A DNA stretch of 50,654 nt from Ruminococcus sp. UBA7158 (GTDB taxonomy: Bacteria; Bacillota; Clostridia; Oscillospirales; Ruminococcaceae). Positions 30,995-39,918 of this stretch are shown piece by piece (positions within the stretch are counted from its first letter, which is position 1; the number at the start of each line of letters is the position of its first letter). The notes under the pieces are model-generated. The model did no database searches. It had not been told where the DNA came from and was given only the letters and a program-made list of their open reading frames with translations. Position numbers and translations under genes: made by a program. The stretch lies in contig DKWG01000052.1 of NCBI GenBank assembly GCA_002491605.1, forward strand, positions 36,625 to 87,278. Reading direction: 5' to 3'.

Positions 30995-32479
30995 TTGGTT
31001 GAAATAGGTTTTGACAACGATAAGTATCTTTCAATGCAGTCTGAAAAGATAAAGGAAAGAATATCTCAATTCGGCGGAAAGCTATACCTTGAATTCGGAG
31101 GAAAGCTTTTTGATGACTACCATGCCTCAAGGGTTCTCCCCGGTTTTCAGCCGGATTCAAAGCTGAAAATGCTGCTTCAAATAAAGGACAAGGCAGAAAT
31201 AGTTATTGTTATCAACTCGGAGGACATCGAGCAGAATAAGGTCAGGGGCGATATAGGTATAACCTACGACATGGACGTTTTAAGGCTTATAGACGCTTTT
31301 AGAAACTACGGACTATATGTAGGAAGCGTTGTTTTATCGATGTATAACTCGCAGCCTGCCGCTCAGAGCTTTGAAAGAAAGCTCGAGGCATTGGGAATAA
31401 CTGTTTACCGCCACTATGCTATAGAGGGCTATCCGAGCAATTTAGGCCATGTCATAAGCGACGAGGGCTACGGCAAGAACGATTACATAGAGACCTCCCG
31501 TGAGCTTATTGTCATAACAGCTCCCGGTCCGGGAAGCGGAAAAATGGCGACCTGTCTTTCACAGCTTTATCATGACCACAAGTGCGGAGTCAAAGCAGGA
31601 TACGCCAAATTTGAAACGTTTCCGATATGGAACATTCCGCTCAACCATCCCGTAAACGCTGCATATGAAGCCGCCACTGCTGATTTAAACGACGTCAACA
31701 TGATAGACCCCTATCATTTAGAGGCGTACAATTCCGCCGCCGTCAACTACAACAGAGATATTGAGGTATTCCCTGTTTTAAACGCCATGTTCAATATGAT
31801 TTTGGGCGAATCACCTTATAAATCCCCGACAGACATGGGCGTAAATATGGCAGGCTTTTGCATAATGAACGACGACGCCTGCAGACGGGCATCCGAGCAG
31901 GAGATTATAAGAAGGTATTATTCAACTCTTTGCAGCCACAAAAGGGGCGAGTCGAGCGAGGAAGAGGTGCTCAAGATCGAGCTTTTAATGAAAAAGCTCG
32001 GACTGACGGTTACGGACCGCAGGGTTGTTGCACCGGCTCTTGAAAAGGCAGAGAAAACAGGCTCTCCTGCCGCCGCAATCGAGCTTCCGAACGGCAAGAT
32101 ATTAACCGGCAAGACATCTGCGCTTTTAGGAGCATCAGCCGCTCTTTTACTCAATTCATTAAAGGAGCTTGCAGGAATACACGACGATATATTGCTCATT
32201 TCGCCTGTAGTCATAGAGCCGATACAAAAGCTTAAGGTTGAGCATTTGGGCAACGAAAACCCGAGACTGCATACCGATGAGGTGCTTTTGGCACTGAGCA
32301 TATGCGCCGCAACTAATCCGACGGCGAAGCTCGCCTTAGACCAGCTGAAAAGGCTGAGAGGATCTGAGGTTCACTCAACGGTTATTCTTTCATCTGTTGA
32401 CATGAAGACATTTAAAAAGCTCGGAATAAACGTAACCTGCGAGGCTAAGTATCAGACTAAGAACCTGTACCACAGGTGA
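30995..32479 (+). CDS. DUF1846 family protein
   Basis: 494 residues from the chosen TTG start. Matches the DUF1846 (UPF0371) family: VEIGFDNDKYLSMQSEKIKE at the N-terminus, LYLEFGGKLFDDYHASRVLPGF, ITAPGPGSGKMATCLSQLYHD (a P-loop-like glycine segment), and FNMILGESPYKSPTDMGVNM. Function in bacteria is not established. TTG 30995 is chosen because TGGAGG lies 8 nt upstream and the protein then begins like the family; the frame extends upstream to a GTG at 30950, through the leader hairpin, without a usable ribosome binding site. Confidence 0.92.
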   Translation: MVEIGFDNDKYLSMQSEKIKERISQFGGKLYLEFGGKLFDDYHASRVLPGFQPDSKLKMLLQIKDKAEIVIVINSEDIEQNKVRGDIGITYDMDVLRLIDAFRNYGLYVGSVVLSMYNSQPAAQSFERKLEALGITVYRHYAIEGYPSNLGHVISDEGYGKNDYIETSRELIVITAPGPGSGKMATCLSQLYHDHKCGVKAGYAKFETFPIWNIPLNHPVNAAYEAATADLNDVNMIDPYHLEAYNSAAVNYNRDIEVFPVLNAMFNMILGESPYKSPTDMGVNMAGFCIMNDDACRRASEQEIIRRYYSTLCSHKRGESSEEEVLKIELLMKKLGLTVTDRRVVAPALEKAEKTGSPAAAIELPNGKILTGKTSALLGASAALLLNSLKELAGIHDDILLISPVVIEPIQKLKVEHLGNENPRLHTDEVLLALSICAATNPTAKLALDQLKRLRGSEVHSTVILSSVDMKTFKKLGINVTCEAKYQTKNLYHR

Positions 32480-32550
32480 CAGCCGCCCGTAGAATTACAT
32501 ATATATGCCGTCGGGGCTGTTTTGTGCCTGCAAATATAATCTTTTAGCTA

Positions 32551-32578
32551 TTTACATTTAAAAAAAGTGAGCTATAAT
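32551..32578 (+). promoter_or_regulatory. Promoter of the DUF3737 gene
   Basis: -35 TTTACA (32551-32556), 16-nt spacer, -10 TATAAT (32573-32578). Confidence 0.75.
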
Positions 32579-32679
32579 AGTTGTGAACGGCTATTGTAGC
32601 TCAATTTATCTGTTTATATTGCTTGACCATTTAACAGACTAAAATTTCATCTAACTTATCAGGAAGGATAATCACAGCT

Positions 32680-33516
32680 ATGGATATCATACAAAATCAG
32701 TCTTTTGATCAGGAGCGTGCGTTATACGGCAGCGATGGTGTTAAAGTCATCAACTGCAGATTCGAAGGCGAGGCAGACGGCGAAAGCGCTCTTAAGGAGA
32801 GCCGAAATGTTGAGGTCGAGGGATGTTATTGGAATCTTCGCTACCCCTTTTGGCATGATACAAATCTTAAAATATCAAATACTGAGCTGACCGAGCTTTG
32901 CCGTGCGGCGCTTTGGTACTCGTCCGATATCAAAATACTCAGTTCAAAGCTTCACGGTATCAAGGCCCTGAGGGAATGCTCTGACGTTTTAATTGATGAT
33001 TGTGACATAGTTTCGCCCGAGTTCGGATGGTCTGTAAATAAAATCGCCATGCGCAGCACTAAAGTTCAAAGCGAGTATTTCATGATGCGCTCAAGCGAGC
33101 TTGATTTTTACAACGTCGAGCTTCACGGAAAGTATTCCTTCCAGTATATTGAGGATTCAACCTTTGACAACTGCAATTTTTACACTAAGGACGCTTTTTG
33201 GCACGCTAAAAACGTCACCATTAAGAACAGCGTTATCAAGGGCGAATACTTGGCTTGGTACTGCGAAAACGTCACCTTTGAAAACTGCAAAATTATCGGC
33301 ACACAGCCTCTGTGCTACTGTAAAAACCTAAAGCTTATTAACTGCGAAATGATTGACTGCGACCTAAGCTTTGAAAAGTCCGAGGTCGATGCCGTTATAA
33401 CAACTCCTGTTATAAGCGTAAAGAATCCGAAGTCCGGCAGAATTGTTCTTCCGAAGGTTGATGAGATTATTATGGACGACCCCGAAGCACACGGCGAAAT
33501 AATCGTCGCTATGTAA
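32680..33516 (+). CDS. DUF3737 family right-handed beta-helix protein
   Basis: 278 residues built of short repeats typical of a parallel beta-helix: pairs such as NVEVEGCYW, DTNLKISNTEL, DVLIDDCDI, DSTFDNCNFY, NVTIKNSVIK, NVTFENCKI and NLKLINCEM recur about every 20 residues. This and the start MDIIQNQSFDQERALYGSDG match DUF3737. No signal peptide, so cytosolic; function unknown. Own promoter and terminator, so monocistronic. Confidence 0.9.
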   Translation: MDIIQNQSFDQERALYGSDGVKVINCRFEGEADGESALKESRNVEVEGCYWNLRYPFWHDTNLKISNTELTELCRAALWYSSDIKILSSKLHGIKALRECSDVLIDDCDIVSPEFGWSVNKIAMRSTKVQSEYFMMRSSELDFYNVELHGKYSFQYIEDSTFDNCNFYTKDAFWHAKNVTIKNSVIKGEYLAWYCENVTFENCKIIGTQPLCYCKNLKLINCEMIDCDLSFEKSEVDAVITTPVISVKNPKSGRIVLPKVDEIIMDDPEAHGEIIVAM

Positions 33517-33548
33517 AAGCCTACAGCTTAATTTAATCTGTATAACAT

Positions 33549-33588
33549 AAAACACACTGCAAGCCTTTAGACTCGCAGTGTGTTTTTT
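33549..33588 (+). terminator. Terminator of the DUF3737 gene
   Basis: AAAACACACTGC, 14-nt loop, GCAGTGTGTTTT (12 bp) ending in TTTTTT. Confidence 0.92.
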
Positions 33589-33637
33589 ATATGATTGTTC
33601 GATATGAATCGGCACTTTTTCAGCAATGCTGTTCTTG

Positions 33638-34387
33638 TCACAAAACCTTAGCCAAAAAGGTTTTAAGCCTTTCGCATTTCGGGTTGCCGAAGACCTCGGC
33701 AGGAGTACCCTCCTCGGCGATAACTCCGCCGTCCAAAAACAGAACTCTGTTTGAAACTTCCCTGGCAAAGCCCATTTCATGGGTGACGACTACCATTGTC
33801 ATACCGTCCTCGGCAAGCTTTTTCATAACATCTAAAACCTCGCCGACCATTTCGGGGTCCAAAGCACTTGTCGGCTCGTCAAACAGCATGACGTCAGGCT
33901 CCATGCACAATGCTCTGACTATCGCAACACGCTGCTTCTGACCGCCCGAAAGCTGATTCGGGTATGCGCCTGCACGGTCTGCAAGACCTACTCTTGACAA
34001 CAGCTCCAAGGCTTTAGCCTCTGCTTGCTCCTTGGGGATTTTTCTGAGCATACAGGGAGCGCAGGTGAGGTTGTCCATAACGGTCATATGCGGGAAAAGA
34101 TTAAACTGCTGGAACACCATGCCCATCTTTTGGCGATGCAAATTCAAATCGGTCTTTTTGCCGGTAAGCTCGTCGCCCTCAAAGAAAATCTGTCCGCTTG
34201 TCGGCTTTTCAAGAAGGTTCAAGCACCTTAAGAAGGTCGACTTACCCGAGCCGGAAGGACCTATGACGCATATAACGTCTCCCTTGTTGATATCAACGTT
34301 TACACCGTTCAGAACGTGAATGTGTTCATCAAAATTCTTTTTTAAATCTCTGACGCTTATCAGAACGTTATTATCAGCGCTTTTCAC
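33638..34387 (-). CDS. Amino-acid ABC transporter, ATP-binding protein
   Basis: 249 residues, polar-amino-acid (GlnQ/ArtP/TcyC) type. Walker A GPSGSGKST at 43-51, Q-loop MVFQQFNLFPH, signature LSGGQ, Walker B VMLFDEPTSALDP, and the H-loop VVTHEMGFA. Energises uptake by the permease and binding protein encoded just upstream; its start overlaps the permease stop by 14 nt. The neighbouring cysK makes cystine or another sulfur amino acid a reasonable guess, not a demonstrated substrate. Confidence 0.95.
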   Translation of the reverse strand: MKSADNNVLISVRDLKKNFDEHIHVLNGVNVDINKGDVICVIGPSGSGKSTFLRCLNLLEKPTSGQIFFEGDELTGKKTDLNLHRQKMGMVFQQFNLFPHMTVMDNLTCAPCMLRKIPKEQAEAKALELLSRVGLADRAGAYPNQLSGGQKQRVAIVRALCMEPDVMLFDEPTSALDPEMVGEVLDVMKKLAEDGMTMVVVTHEMGFAREVSNRVLFLDGGVIAEEGTPAEVFGNPKCERLKTFLAKVL

Positions 34388-35093
34388 TCTTGGACAGCCT
34401 CCTCTCTATCAGCTTAAAAATCTGAGTTAAGCCTATAACCATGACTAAGTATGCAATTGCTACTGCCGCTAACGGATTATATTGGTCGAATGTGTTGTTT
34501 CTTATGAGGTTTCCGCCTCTTGTGAGGTCAATAATAGCGACATATCCGGCAACGGACGTCTCCTTTAAAAGTGCTATAAACTCATTGCCGATTGCAGGGA
34601 GGATATATCTGAGCGCCTGCGGAAAAACAATTTTCCTCATTGCCTGAAGCTTTGACATTCCGAGGCTTCTTCCTGCTTCCATCTGACCCTTATCGACTGC
34701 GTTAATGCCACCCCTTATGATCTCAGCCATATAAGCGCCGGAGTTTATGCCGAACGTTATAATGGCAACGGCTATTCCGTTCATGGAGCTGAGAATGCCG
34801 AAGAAGAAAATAAGAAGCAAAACAACAACCGGTATTCCCCTGATTACGGTAGTATAAACGTCGCAAATAAATGAAACAGGTGAAAGAGAGGGCACGCCGT
34901 CGGAAAAGTACTTTAAAACGGCTACAAGCGTTCCGATTACAACTCCTATAGCAAGCGCACCGATAGTTATAATAAGTGTATTCTTCAAGCCTGTCAGCAA
35001 AAGCTTATAGTTATCGTCGGTCAAAAATGTCTCTTTGAGCTTATCGAACCATGTTGTTAAAAAGTTTGCCATTACAATATTGATTGTCTGCAT
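34374..35093 (-). CDS. Amino-acid ABC transporter, permease protein
   Basis: 239 residues with about five membrane spans (such as GLKNTLIITIGALAIGVVIGTLVAV and IPVVVLLLIFFFGIL) and the EAA loop EAGRSLGMSKLQAMRKIVFPQA that docks on the ATPase; this is the HisM/GlnP family. Start chosen at MQTINIVMANF because AAAGGAG lies about 7 nt before it; an in-frame codon at 35126 lies upstream of that site. Single permease gene, so it probably forms a homodimer. Confidence 0.95.
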   Translation of the reverse strand: MQTINIVMANFLTTWFDKLKETFLTDDNYKLLLTGLKNTLIITIGALAIGVVIGTLVAVLKYFSDGVPSLSPVSFICDVYTTVIRGIPVVVLLLIFFFGILSSMNGIAVAIITFGINSGAYMAEIIRGGINAVDKGQMEAGRSLGMSKLQAMRKIVFPQALRYILPAIGNEFIALLKETSVAGYVAIIDLTRGGNLIRNNTFDQYNPLAAVAIAYLVMVIGLTQIFKLIERRLSKSEKR

Positions 35094-35153
35094 TAAAACA
35101 CTCCTTTGAATGTAAATTCTGCACAATTGTACAATTTGCCGTTCCTATTAAGC

Positions 35154-35189
35154 CGCAAGCGCAGAGCCTTTATTTGCACTGCGCTTGCG
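35154..35189 (-). other. Hairpin between the binding-protein and permease genes
   Basis: Perfect 11-bp stem CGCAAGCGCAG/CTGCGCTTGCG with a 14-nt loop and no long T run. Such hairpins commonly stabilise the upstream binding-protein mRNA or attenuate the transporter genes, giving more binding protein than permease. Confidence 0.65.
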
Positions 35190-35311
35190 TTTTATAATCT
35201 TTTATGTGCCTTTAGCCCATGCGCTAATCCAAAACGCCTTAATCTTCAAACTACGCCGAACACTAAGGCGTCCGAAAAGTATTAAGTAAGCTTATACTAA
35301 AGATCCCGGAT

Positions 35312-36097
35312 TTACTTTGCTGATGTATACGGAGCGTTGAACTTGACGAATATTGACTCTATTGTTCCGTCGTCAATCATTTCGTTTATTATCTTATTTA
35401 CCTCTGCAACTAACTCCTCCGAGCCCTTGCTGAAAGCAAATGCGTACGGCTCTGTTGTCATTGCCTCAGAGAGGATAACGAGCTTATCGTCGTGGCTTGC
35501 ATTGTAAGCCTCAACCATTGCTGCAGCTGTCAAATCGTCGATAACCCAAGCGTCTACCTTGCCCTGAACCATAGCCATCTGAGCGTCGTTGTTTGCTGCG
35601 AACGCAGAAACAGTGTATCCCTCGCCCATGCAGTATTCCTCAGCTGTTGTGCCGGTCTGAACAGATACTGTCTTTCCGGTAAGGTCCGCCTTTGAAGCTA
35701 TCGGAGAGCCTTCAGCGACTACAATTGCCTGAGCTGCGAGGCAGTAAGGGTCTGTAAAGAGTACGTTCTTTTCACGGCTGGGGGTAACGGAAATACCGGA
35801 AGCGCCTAAGTCATATTTGCCTGCACCGATACCGAGCAAAACGCTGTCAAAATCCATGGTCTGGATGTCAAGCTCAACACCGAGCTTTTCGCAAACAACC
35901 TTTAAAACGTCGATTTCGATTCCTTCTACCTCGCCGCCGTCTGTAAGTCCTTCAAACGGAGGGAAGTCAGGGCTGGTTGCAACAACAAGCTTTCCTGCGC
36001 TCTTGATGTCGTCTAATGTTTTGCCGCTTGCTCCGCAGCCGACTAAAACTGTTGTCAGCATGAGAGCTGCCAAAATAACTGCTATAATCTTTTTCAT
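35312..36097 (-). CDS. Amino-acid ABC transporter, substrate-binding lipoprotein
   Basis: 261 residues. Signal peptide with lipobox LVGC (Cys21), so anchored outside the membrane. Family 3 solute-binding protein: GKLVVATSPDFPPFE, GIEIDVLKVVCEKLGVELDIQ, FDSVLLGIGAGKYDLGASG, VTPSREKNVLFTDPY and VSVQTGTTAEEY, all typical for polar amino-acid binders. First gene of the transporter operon behind a near-consensus promoter. Confidence 0.95.
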   Translation of the reverse strand: MKKIIAVILAALMLTTVLVGCGASGKTLDDIKSAGKLVVATSPDFPPFEGLTDGGEVEGIEIDVLKVVCEKLGVELDIQTMDFDSVLLGIGAGKYDLGASGISVTPSREKNVLFTDPYCLAAQAIVVAEGSPIASKADLTGKTVSVQTGTTAEEYCMGEGYTVSAFAANNDAQMAMVQGKVDAWVIDDLTAAAMVEAYNASHDDKLVILSEAMTTEPYAFAFSKGSEELVAEVNKIINEMIDDGTIESIFVKFNAPYTSAK

Positions 36098-36198
36098 ATT
36101 TAACCGTTCCTTTCATTGCACCGATGATTCACACCGATGTTCCGCATTCTCAGCGGTTCAATCGTTCAAAATGAATAATTGATTTAGTTTATGCACCG

Positions 36199-36227
36199 AT
36201 TATACAATCATGGTGCCGAAAAGTCAA
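36199..36227 (-). promoter_or_regulatory. Promoter of the amino-acid transporter operon
   Basis: Minus strand -35 TTGACT (36222-36227), 17-nt spacer, -10 TATAAT (36199-36204). GCACC/GGTGC and GATT-GTAT-AATC inverted repeats overlap it, so repression by a sulfur or amino-acid regulator is possible. Confidence 0.85.
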
Positions 36228-36505
36228 GCGATTTTTGCATTTTTATTCACATAAAATCAAAAACGTTGTTTTATACGTTTTATAATAAATCGTGAGCTTG
36301 CTTTTGTGCAACTTTAACATATGATTTCAATTCACATCAACAAGACGCACTTGCTGTCCGACTGAACAAATCAGACTATAGCTCGCATGAGATTTTAGTC
36401 TGCGCTTGAATCAAAGCAGGCGCAGGCAACGCTGTTTTCTCATTATTCCTCATCCGCATATATGCGTTTTAAAACGAAAAGCCTATCCGAAATACATTAT
36501 ATAAA

Positions 36506-36550
36506 ACCAAAACGCCGCACATGACTTAAACTCATAAGCCCTGTGCGGCG
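36506..36550 (-). terminator. Terminator after cysK
   Basis: On the minus strand CGCCGCACA, 20-nt loop, TGTGCGGCG (9 bp) followed by TTTTGGTTTT. Confidence 0.8.
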
Positions 36551-36582
36551 CAGTGTATCATTGCCGAATATTTATACAGTTT

Positions 36583-37515
36583 TTATTCACAAAACAGCTC
36601 TGTGGACAAATATCTGTCTCCCGTGTCGGGAAGCAAGACAACAATCGTTTTTCCGCTGTTTTCCGGTCTTTTTGCGATTTCAAACGCAGCATATGCCGCC
36701 GCGCCCGATGATATTCCGACTAAAACTCCCTCTTTTTTCGCAAGCATTCTCGACGCCGAGTATGCCTGTTCCTCGGTTACAGTCACAATCTCGTCAATAA
36801 CCTCACGGTTTAAGACCTCGGGGACAAAGCCTGCGCCTATTCCCTGTAGTCCGTGCGCTCCCGACGTTCCCTTTGACAAAACAGGAGATGAATAAGGCTC
36901 GACTGCAACGATCTTGACATTGGGGTTTCTTTCCTTTAAATACTCCCCCACTCCGGTTATAGTTCCGCCTGTTCCCACACCTGCGACAAATATATCAACC
37001 TCGCCGTCGGTATCATCAAAAATCTCGGGACCTGTTGTTAAGTAGTGCGCCTTGGGGTTTGCAGGGTTCACAAACTGACCGGCAATAATGCTGTTTGGTA
37101 TTTCTGCCGCCAGCTCCTCTGCTTTCTCGATTGCGCCCTTCATTCCCTTTGAGCCGTCTGTCAAGACAAGCTCGGCTCCGTATGCCGTCATAAGCATACG
37201 TCTTTCAACGGACATGGTTTCAGGCATGGTTATAATGAGTCTATATCCCTTGACTGCCGCAACCACCGCCAAGCCTATACCGGTGTTTCCCGAAGTCGGC
37301 TCGATTATAACCGATTCATGGGTAAGCTTGCCGGAGCGCTCGGCTTCTTCTATCATTTGCCTTGCGACTCTGTCCTTAGCTGAACCGCCCGGATTAAAAT
37401 ATTCAAGCTTGGCAGCAACCTTGGACTTAAGGCTGAGTTCTTCTTCAATTCTGTTAAGCTCCAAAAGAGGAGTTTTGCCGATGAGCTTATCGGCAGATGA
37501 GATTATGTTTGACAT
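36583..37515 (-). CDS. cysK: Cysteine synthase A (O-acetylserine sulfhydrylase)
   Basis: PLP enzyme making cysteine from O-acetylserine and sulfide. 310 residues. GKTPLLELNRI near the start, PLP lysine Lys47 in NPGGSAKDRVA, the substrate loop EPTSGNTGIGLA, the PLP phosphate loop GVGTGGTITGVG and a late GISSGAAAYAA. Preceded by its own promoter and a 150-nt leader, it is not in the transporter operon but on the same strand, suggesting related sulfur metabolism. Confidence 0.96.
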   Translation of the reverse strand: MSNIISSADKLIGKTPLLELNRIEEELSLKSKVAAKLEYFNPGGSAKDRVARQMIEEAERSGKLTHESVIIEPTSGNTGIGLAVVAAVKGYRLIITMPETMSVERRMLMTAYGAELVLTDGSKGMKGAIEKAEELAAEIPNSIIAGQFVNPANPKAHYLTTGPEIFDDTDGEVDIFVAGVGTGGTITGVGEYLKERNPNVKIVAVEPYSSPVLSKGTSGAHGLQGIGAGFVPEVLNREVIDEIVTVTEEQAYSASRMLAKKEGVLVGISSGAAAYAAFEIAKRPENSGKTIVVLLPDTGDRYLSTELFCE

Positions 37516-37662
37516 TGCGGCGTTTATCCCTTCTGTTAAGTGTTTTAAAATGTATTTATCGATATATAAATATTATAAGGCAGAATGAATGCGGATAATC
37601 CGCCCTTGACGCAGATAGCTTTCTTTCAAAAGCTTATTGCTCTTTTTACATTTAGTGTTAAT

Positions 37663-37691
37663 AATATAGCACAGCAAATCATATATGTCAA
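37663..37691 (-). promoter_or_regulatory. Promoter of cysK
   Basis: Minus strand -35 TTGACA (37686-37691), 17-nt spacer, -10 TATATT (37663-37668). The leader of about 140 nt contains short hairpins (AGCTTT/AAAGCT and GCGGA/TCCGC) but no S-box or T-box core that I recognise. Confidence 0.82.
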
Positions 37692-37738
37692 CGAAAAACG
37701 CCGCCCACACGAGCAGCATTTTTTGCACAAATTTTAAA

Positions 37739-38047
37739 CTATTTAACCAAGCCCTTAACTATTTCCGAAATACTATCGAGCTGTTTATCGTCCAAACGCT
37801 TTAAATTTTCAATCAGGCTATTCATCTTTTCAGGATTTTTTGAATCAACATCGAAAAAGTCAGCAGGCGTTATATTCAAGTACTCGCAAATATAAAAGAA
37901 TACCGTCATTGAAGGAAGCGCTTTACCGCTTTCAATATTATTGATATAAGCATGATTCTGCCCGATTGATAAGCTCATATCACGGGCTGAAACGCCTTTT
38001 TTATTTCTTAGCTGTGCCAAGCGTAGTGGGAACATATCTTCAAGCAT
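37739..38047 (-). CDS. XRE-family helix-turn-helix regulator, 102 residues
   Basis: N-terminal HTH at about residues 7-62 (RLAQLRNKKGVSARDMSLSI, then NIESGKALPSMTVFFYICEY) followed by a helical tail of about 35 residues (SLIENLKRLDDKQLDSISEIVKGLVK) that probably mediates dimer contacts. This layout is common in Ruminococcaceae XRE proteins. It lies 68 nt after the flavoprotein-rubredoxin gene on the same strand and could be a late operon member or independent. Confidence 0.9.
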   Translation of the reverse strand: MLEDMFPLRLAQLRNKKGVSARDMSLSIGQNHAYINNIESGKALPSMTVFFYICEYLNITPADFFDVDSKNPEKMNSLIENLKRLDDKQLDSISEIVKGLVK

Positions 38048-38115
38048 TCATTTTCACCGTCCATGTATAAACTGCCCCCGAAAACATTCAAGAGCAGTTA
38101 ATAATTTAATCAATA

Positions 38116-38715
38116 TCACTCAAGCGGTTCAAAATCCTCTGCGGGGTGCAGACACCACGGGCATACAAAGTCCTCGGGCAGGTCGCCTTCGTGAACGTAT
38201 CCGCAGATCTTACATACCCAGCCCTTTTTGCCGGCAGACTCCGGTCGGGGCTTTACGTTTTTGTGATAACAGTCGTATGTCATGGAGTCGTCGTCCGACA
38301 ACACCTTTTCCTCTGTTACGTCACAGATAAACATACCGTGAGTTCCGAGGTCAATATATTCCTTTACCTCAAGACAAAGATACGAGTTGGAAGCCTCGGG
38401 AAGCAGTGCAAGACCGTTTTGCGCAAGACTTGGCTCTGAATTCTCGAATTTATCAATGTCACGTCCGCTTTGGAAGCCGAATCTTTCAAATACATCAAAT
38501 TTCGCTTTCACGCTTAAAACATTGACATTCATCTTCCCTGTTTCCCTGATGACGTCGTGCGAGTAGCTCTGCTTATTCATCGACACAACAACTCGGTTAG
38601 GGGTATTGGTGACCTGAAAAACAGTATTGCAAATCATACCGTTGTGCCTTCTGCCGTCGTTCGAAGTAATCACAAACATTCCGCAGCTGATGTTTTCAAA
38701 TGCTGTTTTCTTCAT
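38116..38715 (-). CDS. Flavin reductase-rubredoxin fusion (high-molecular-weight rubredoxin)
   Basis: 199 residues. The N-terminal 150 or so form a flavin-reductase/FMN-binding split barrel (ENISCGMFVITSNDGRRHNG, TPNRVVVSMNKQSY). The C-terminal 35 form a short rubredoxin domain, WVCKICGYVHEGDLPEDFVCPWC, with the paired CxxC iron ligands. This arrangement equals the Hrb protein that passes electrons from NADH to the flavodiiron protein FprA in Moorella. It follows fprA by 19 nt, supporting that role: reduction of O2 or NO in an anaerobe. Confidence 0.93.
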   Translation of the reverse strand: MKKTAFENISCGMFVITSNDGRRHNGMICNTVFQVTNTPNRVVVSMNKQSYSHDVIRETGKMNVNVLSVKAKFDVFERFGFQSGRDIDKFENSEPSLAQNGLALLPEASNSYLCLEVKEYIDLGTHGMFICDVTEEKVLSDDDSMTYDCYHKNVKPRPESAGKKGWVCKICGYVHEGDLPEDFVCPWCLHPAEDFEPLE

Positions 38716-38734
38716 AGCTTTGCTCCTTTGTCAA

Positions 38735-39880
38735 TTAAAGCTTTTCGCAAAGAGCGGCAAGCTGTGCTTCCGATACGTCGTTCAGAGCTGACCTTATTGT
38801 TACTGTCGGCTCGACAATAACGATGTTTTTAAGCTCTGCGAGCATATTTTTTATGGTCTTTGCCGCCTGCGGTGCCCAAGAGCCGTTTTCGATTATTCCG
38901 ACGGTTCGGTTCTGATATCCTCTTTCAGTCAGATGATTGATAAACTCACGCATATGAGGGAAAATCTCGGCATTGTATGTTGTGGTGGCAAGACAGAGCT
39001 TTGAGTATCTGAAAGCGTCCTCAACGGCTTCTGCCATATCGCATCTTGCAAGATCGGTTATAACAACCTTTTCTCCCTTTGCTTCAAGCATTTCACGAAG
39101 CTTTTCAGCGGCTGCCTTGGTGTTTCCGTAAACAGATGTGTATGCAATAAATACGCCTTCTGTTTCCGGAGTGTAGCTTGACCATATGTCGTAAAGGTTC
39201 AGATAGTACTCAAGATTTTCCGTTAAAACAGGTCCGTGCAAAGGACAAATTGTCTTTATATCAAGCTTTGCCGCCTTTTTAAGAAGTGCCTGCACCTGAA
39301 CGCCGTATTTACCGACTATTCCGACATAATATCTTCTCGCCTCGCAAGCCCAATCCTCATCGCAGTCGAGCGCACCGAACTTTCCGAAGCCGTCTGCCGA
39401 AAACAGAACCTTATCCTTTGAATCATAGGTAACAATGACCTCGGGCCAGTGAACCATCGGAGCGGTGACAAAGGTAAGCGTGTGGCTTCCGAGGCAAAGT
39501 GTGTCTCCCTCGCCGACTATTAAACGTCTGTCGGCGTAATCACTGCCGAAGAACTGCTTAATCATGGCAAATGCCATCTTTGAAGCTACAACAACGGCAC
39601 TTGTGTACTTTTCCATGAACTTTGCAATATTTGCTGAGTGGTCAGGCTCCATATGCGATACTATCAGGTAATCAGGGGTTCTTCCCTGCAAAACGTCCTC
39701 AAGATTTTTCATCCACTCATCGCAGAAGTGTTGATCGCAGGTGTCCATAACTGCAATCTTTTCATCTGTTATAACGTATGAGTTATATGCCATTCCGTTC
39801 GGAACGACGTACTGACCCTCAAAAAGGTCGACATTACGGTCATTTACTCCGATGTATTTTATGTCGTTTGAGATAAACAT
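38735..39880 (-). CDS. fprA: Flavodiiron protein (FprA)
   Basis: 381 residues. The metallo-beta-lactamase-like domain binds the diiron centre: HMEPDH (His76, Glu78, Asp80, His81), VHWPE, FSADGFG and CPLHGP supply ligands. The C-terminal flavodoxin domain has the FMN loop YTSVYGNTKAAAE. Reduces O2 to water or NO to N2O, protecting anaerobes. Start chosen at MFISNDIKYIGV because AAAGGAA lies 8 nt upstream; a codon 17 residues earlier has no site. Partner of the downstream flavoprotein-rubredoxin. Confidence 0.96.
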   Translation of the reverse strand: MFISNDIKYIGVNDRNVDLFEGQYVVPNGMAYNSYVITDEKIAVMDTCDQHFCDEWMKNLEDVLQGRTPDYLIVSHMEPDHSANIAKFMEKYTSAVVVASKMAFAMIKQFFGSDYADRRLIVGEGDTLCLGSHTLTFVTAPMVHWPEVIVTYDSKDKVLFSADGFGKFGALDCDEDWACEARRYYVGIVGKYGVQVQALLKKAAKLDIKTICPLHGPVLTENLEYYLNLYDIWSSYTPETEGVFIAYTSVYGNTKAAAEKLREMLEAKGEKVVITDLARCDMAEAVEDAFRYSKLCLATTTYNAEIFPHMREFINHLTERGYQNRTVGIIENGSWAPQAAKTIKNMLAELKNIVIVEPTVTIRSALNDVSEAQLAALCEKL

Positions 39881-39918
39881 CTTATATACATTCCTTTCAT
39901 CAATGCAGGTGCTGACAA

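Larger units (their letters stand above)
36098..36582. other. Intergenic region between the transporter operon and cysK
   Basis: No gene seen. It holds the transporter promoter (36199-36227), an inverted repeat GCACC-N14-GGTGC over its -10 box, direct CACCGAT repeats near 36120-36141 and 36195, and the cysK terminator at 36506-36550. The AT-rich middle, about 36240-36480, shows nothing I can name. Confidence 0.5.
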
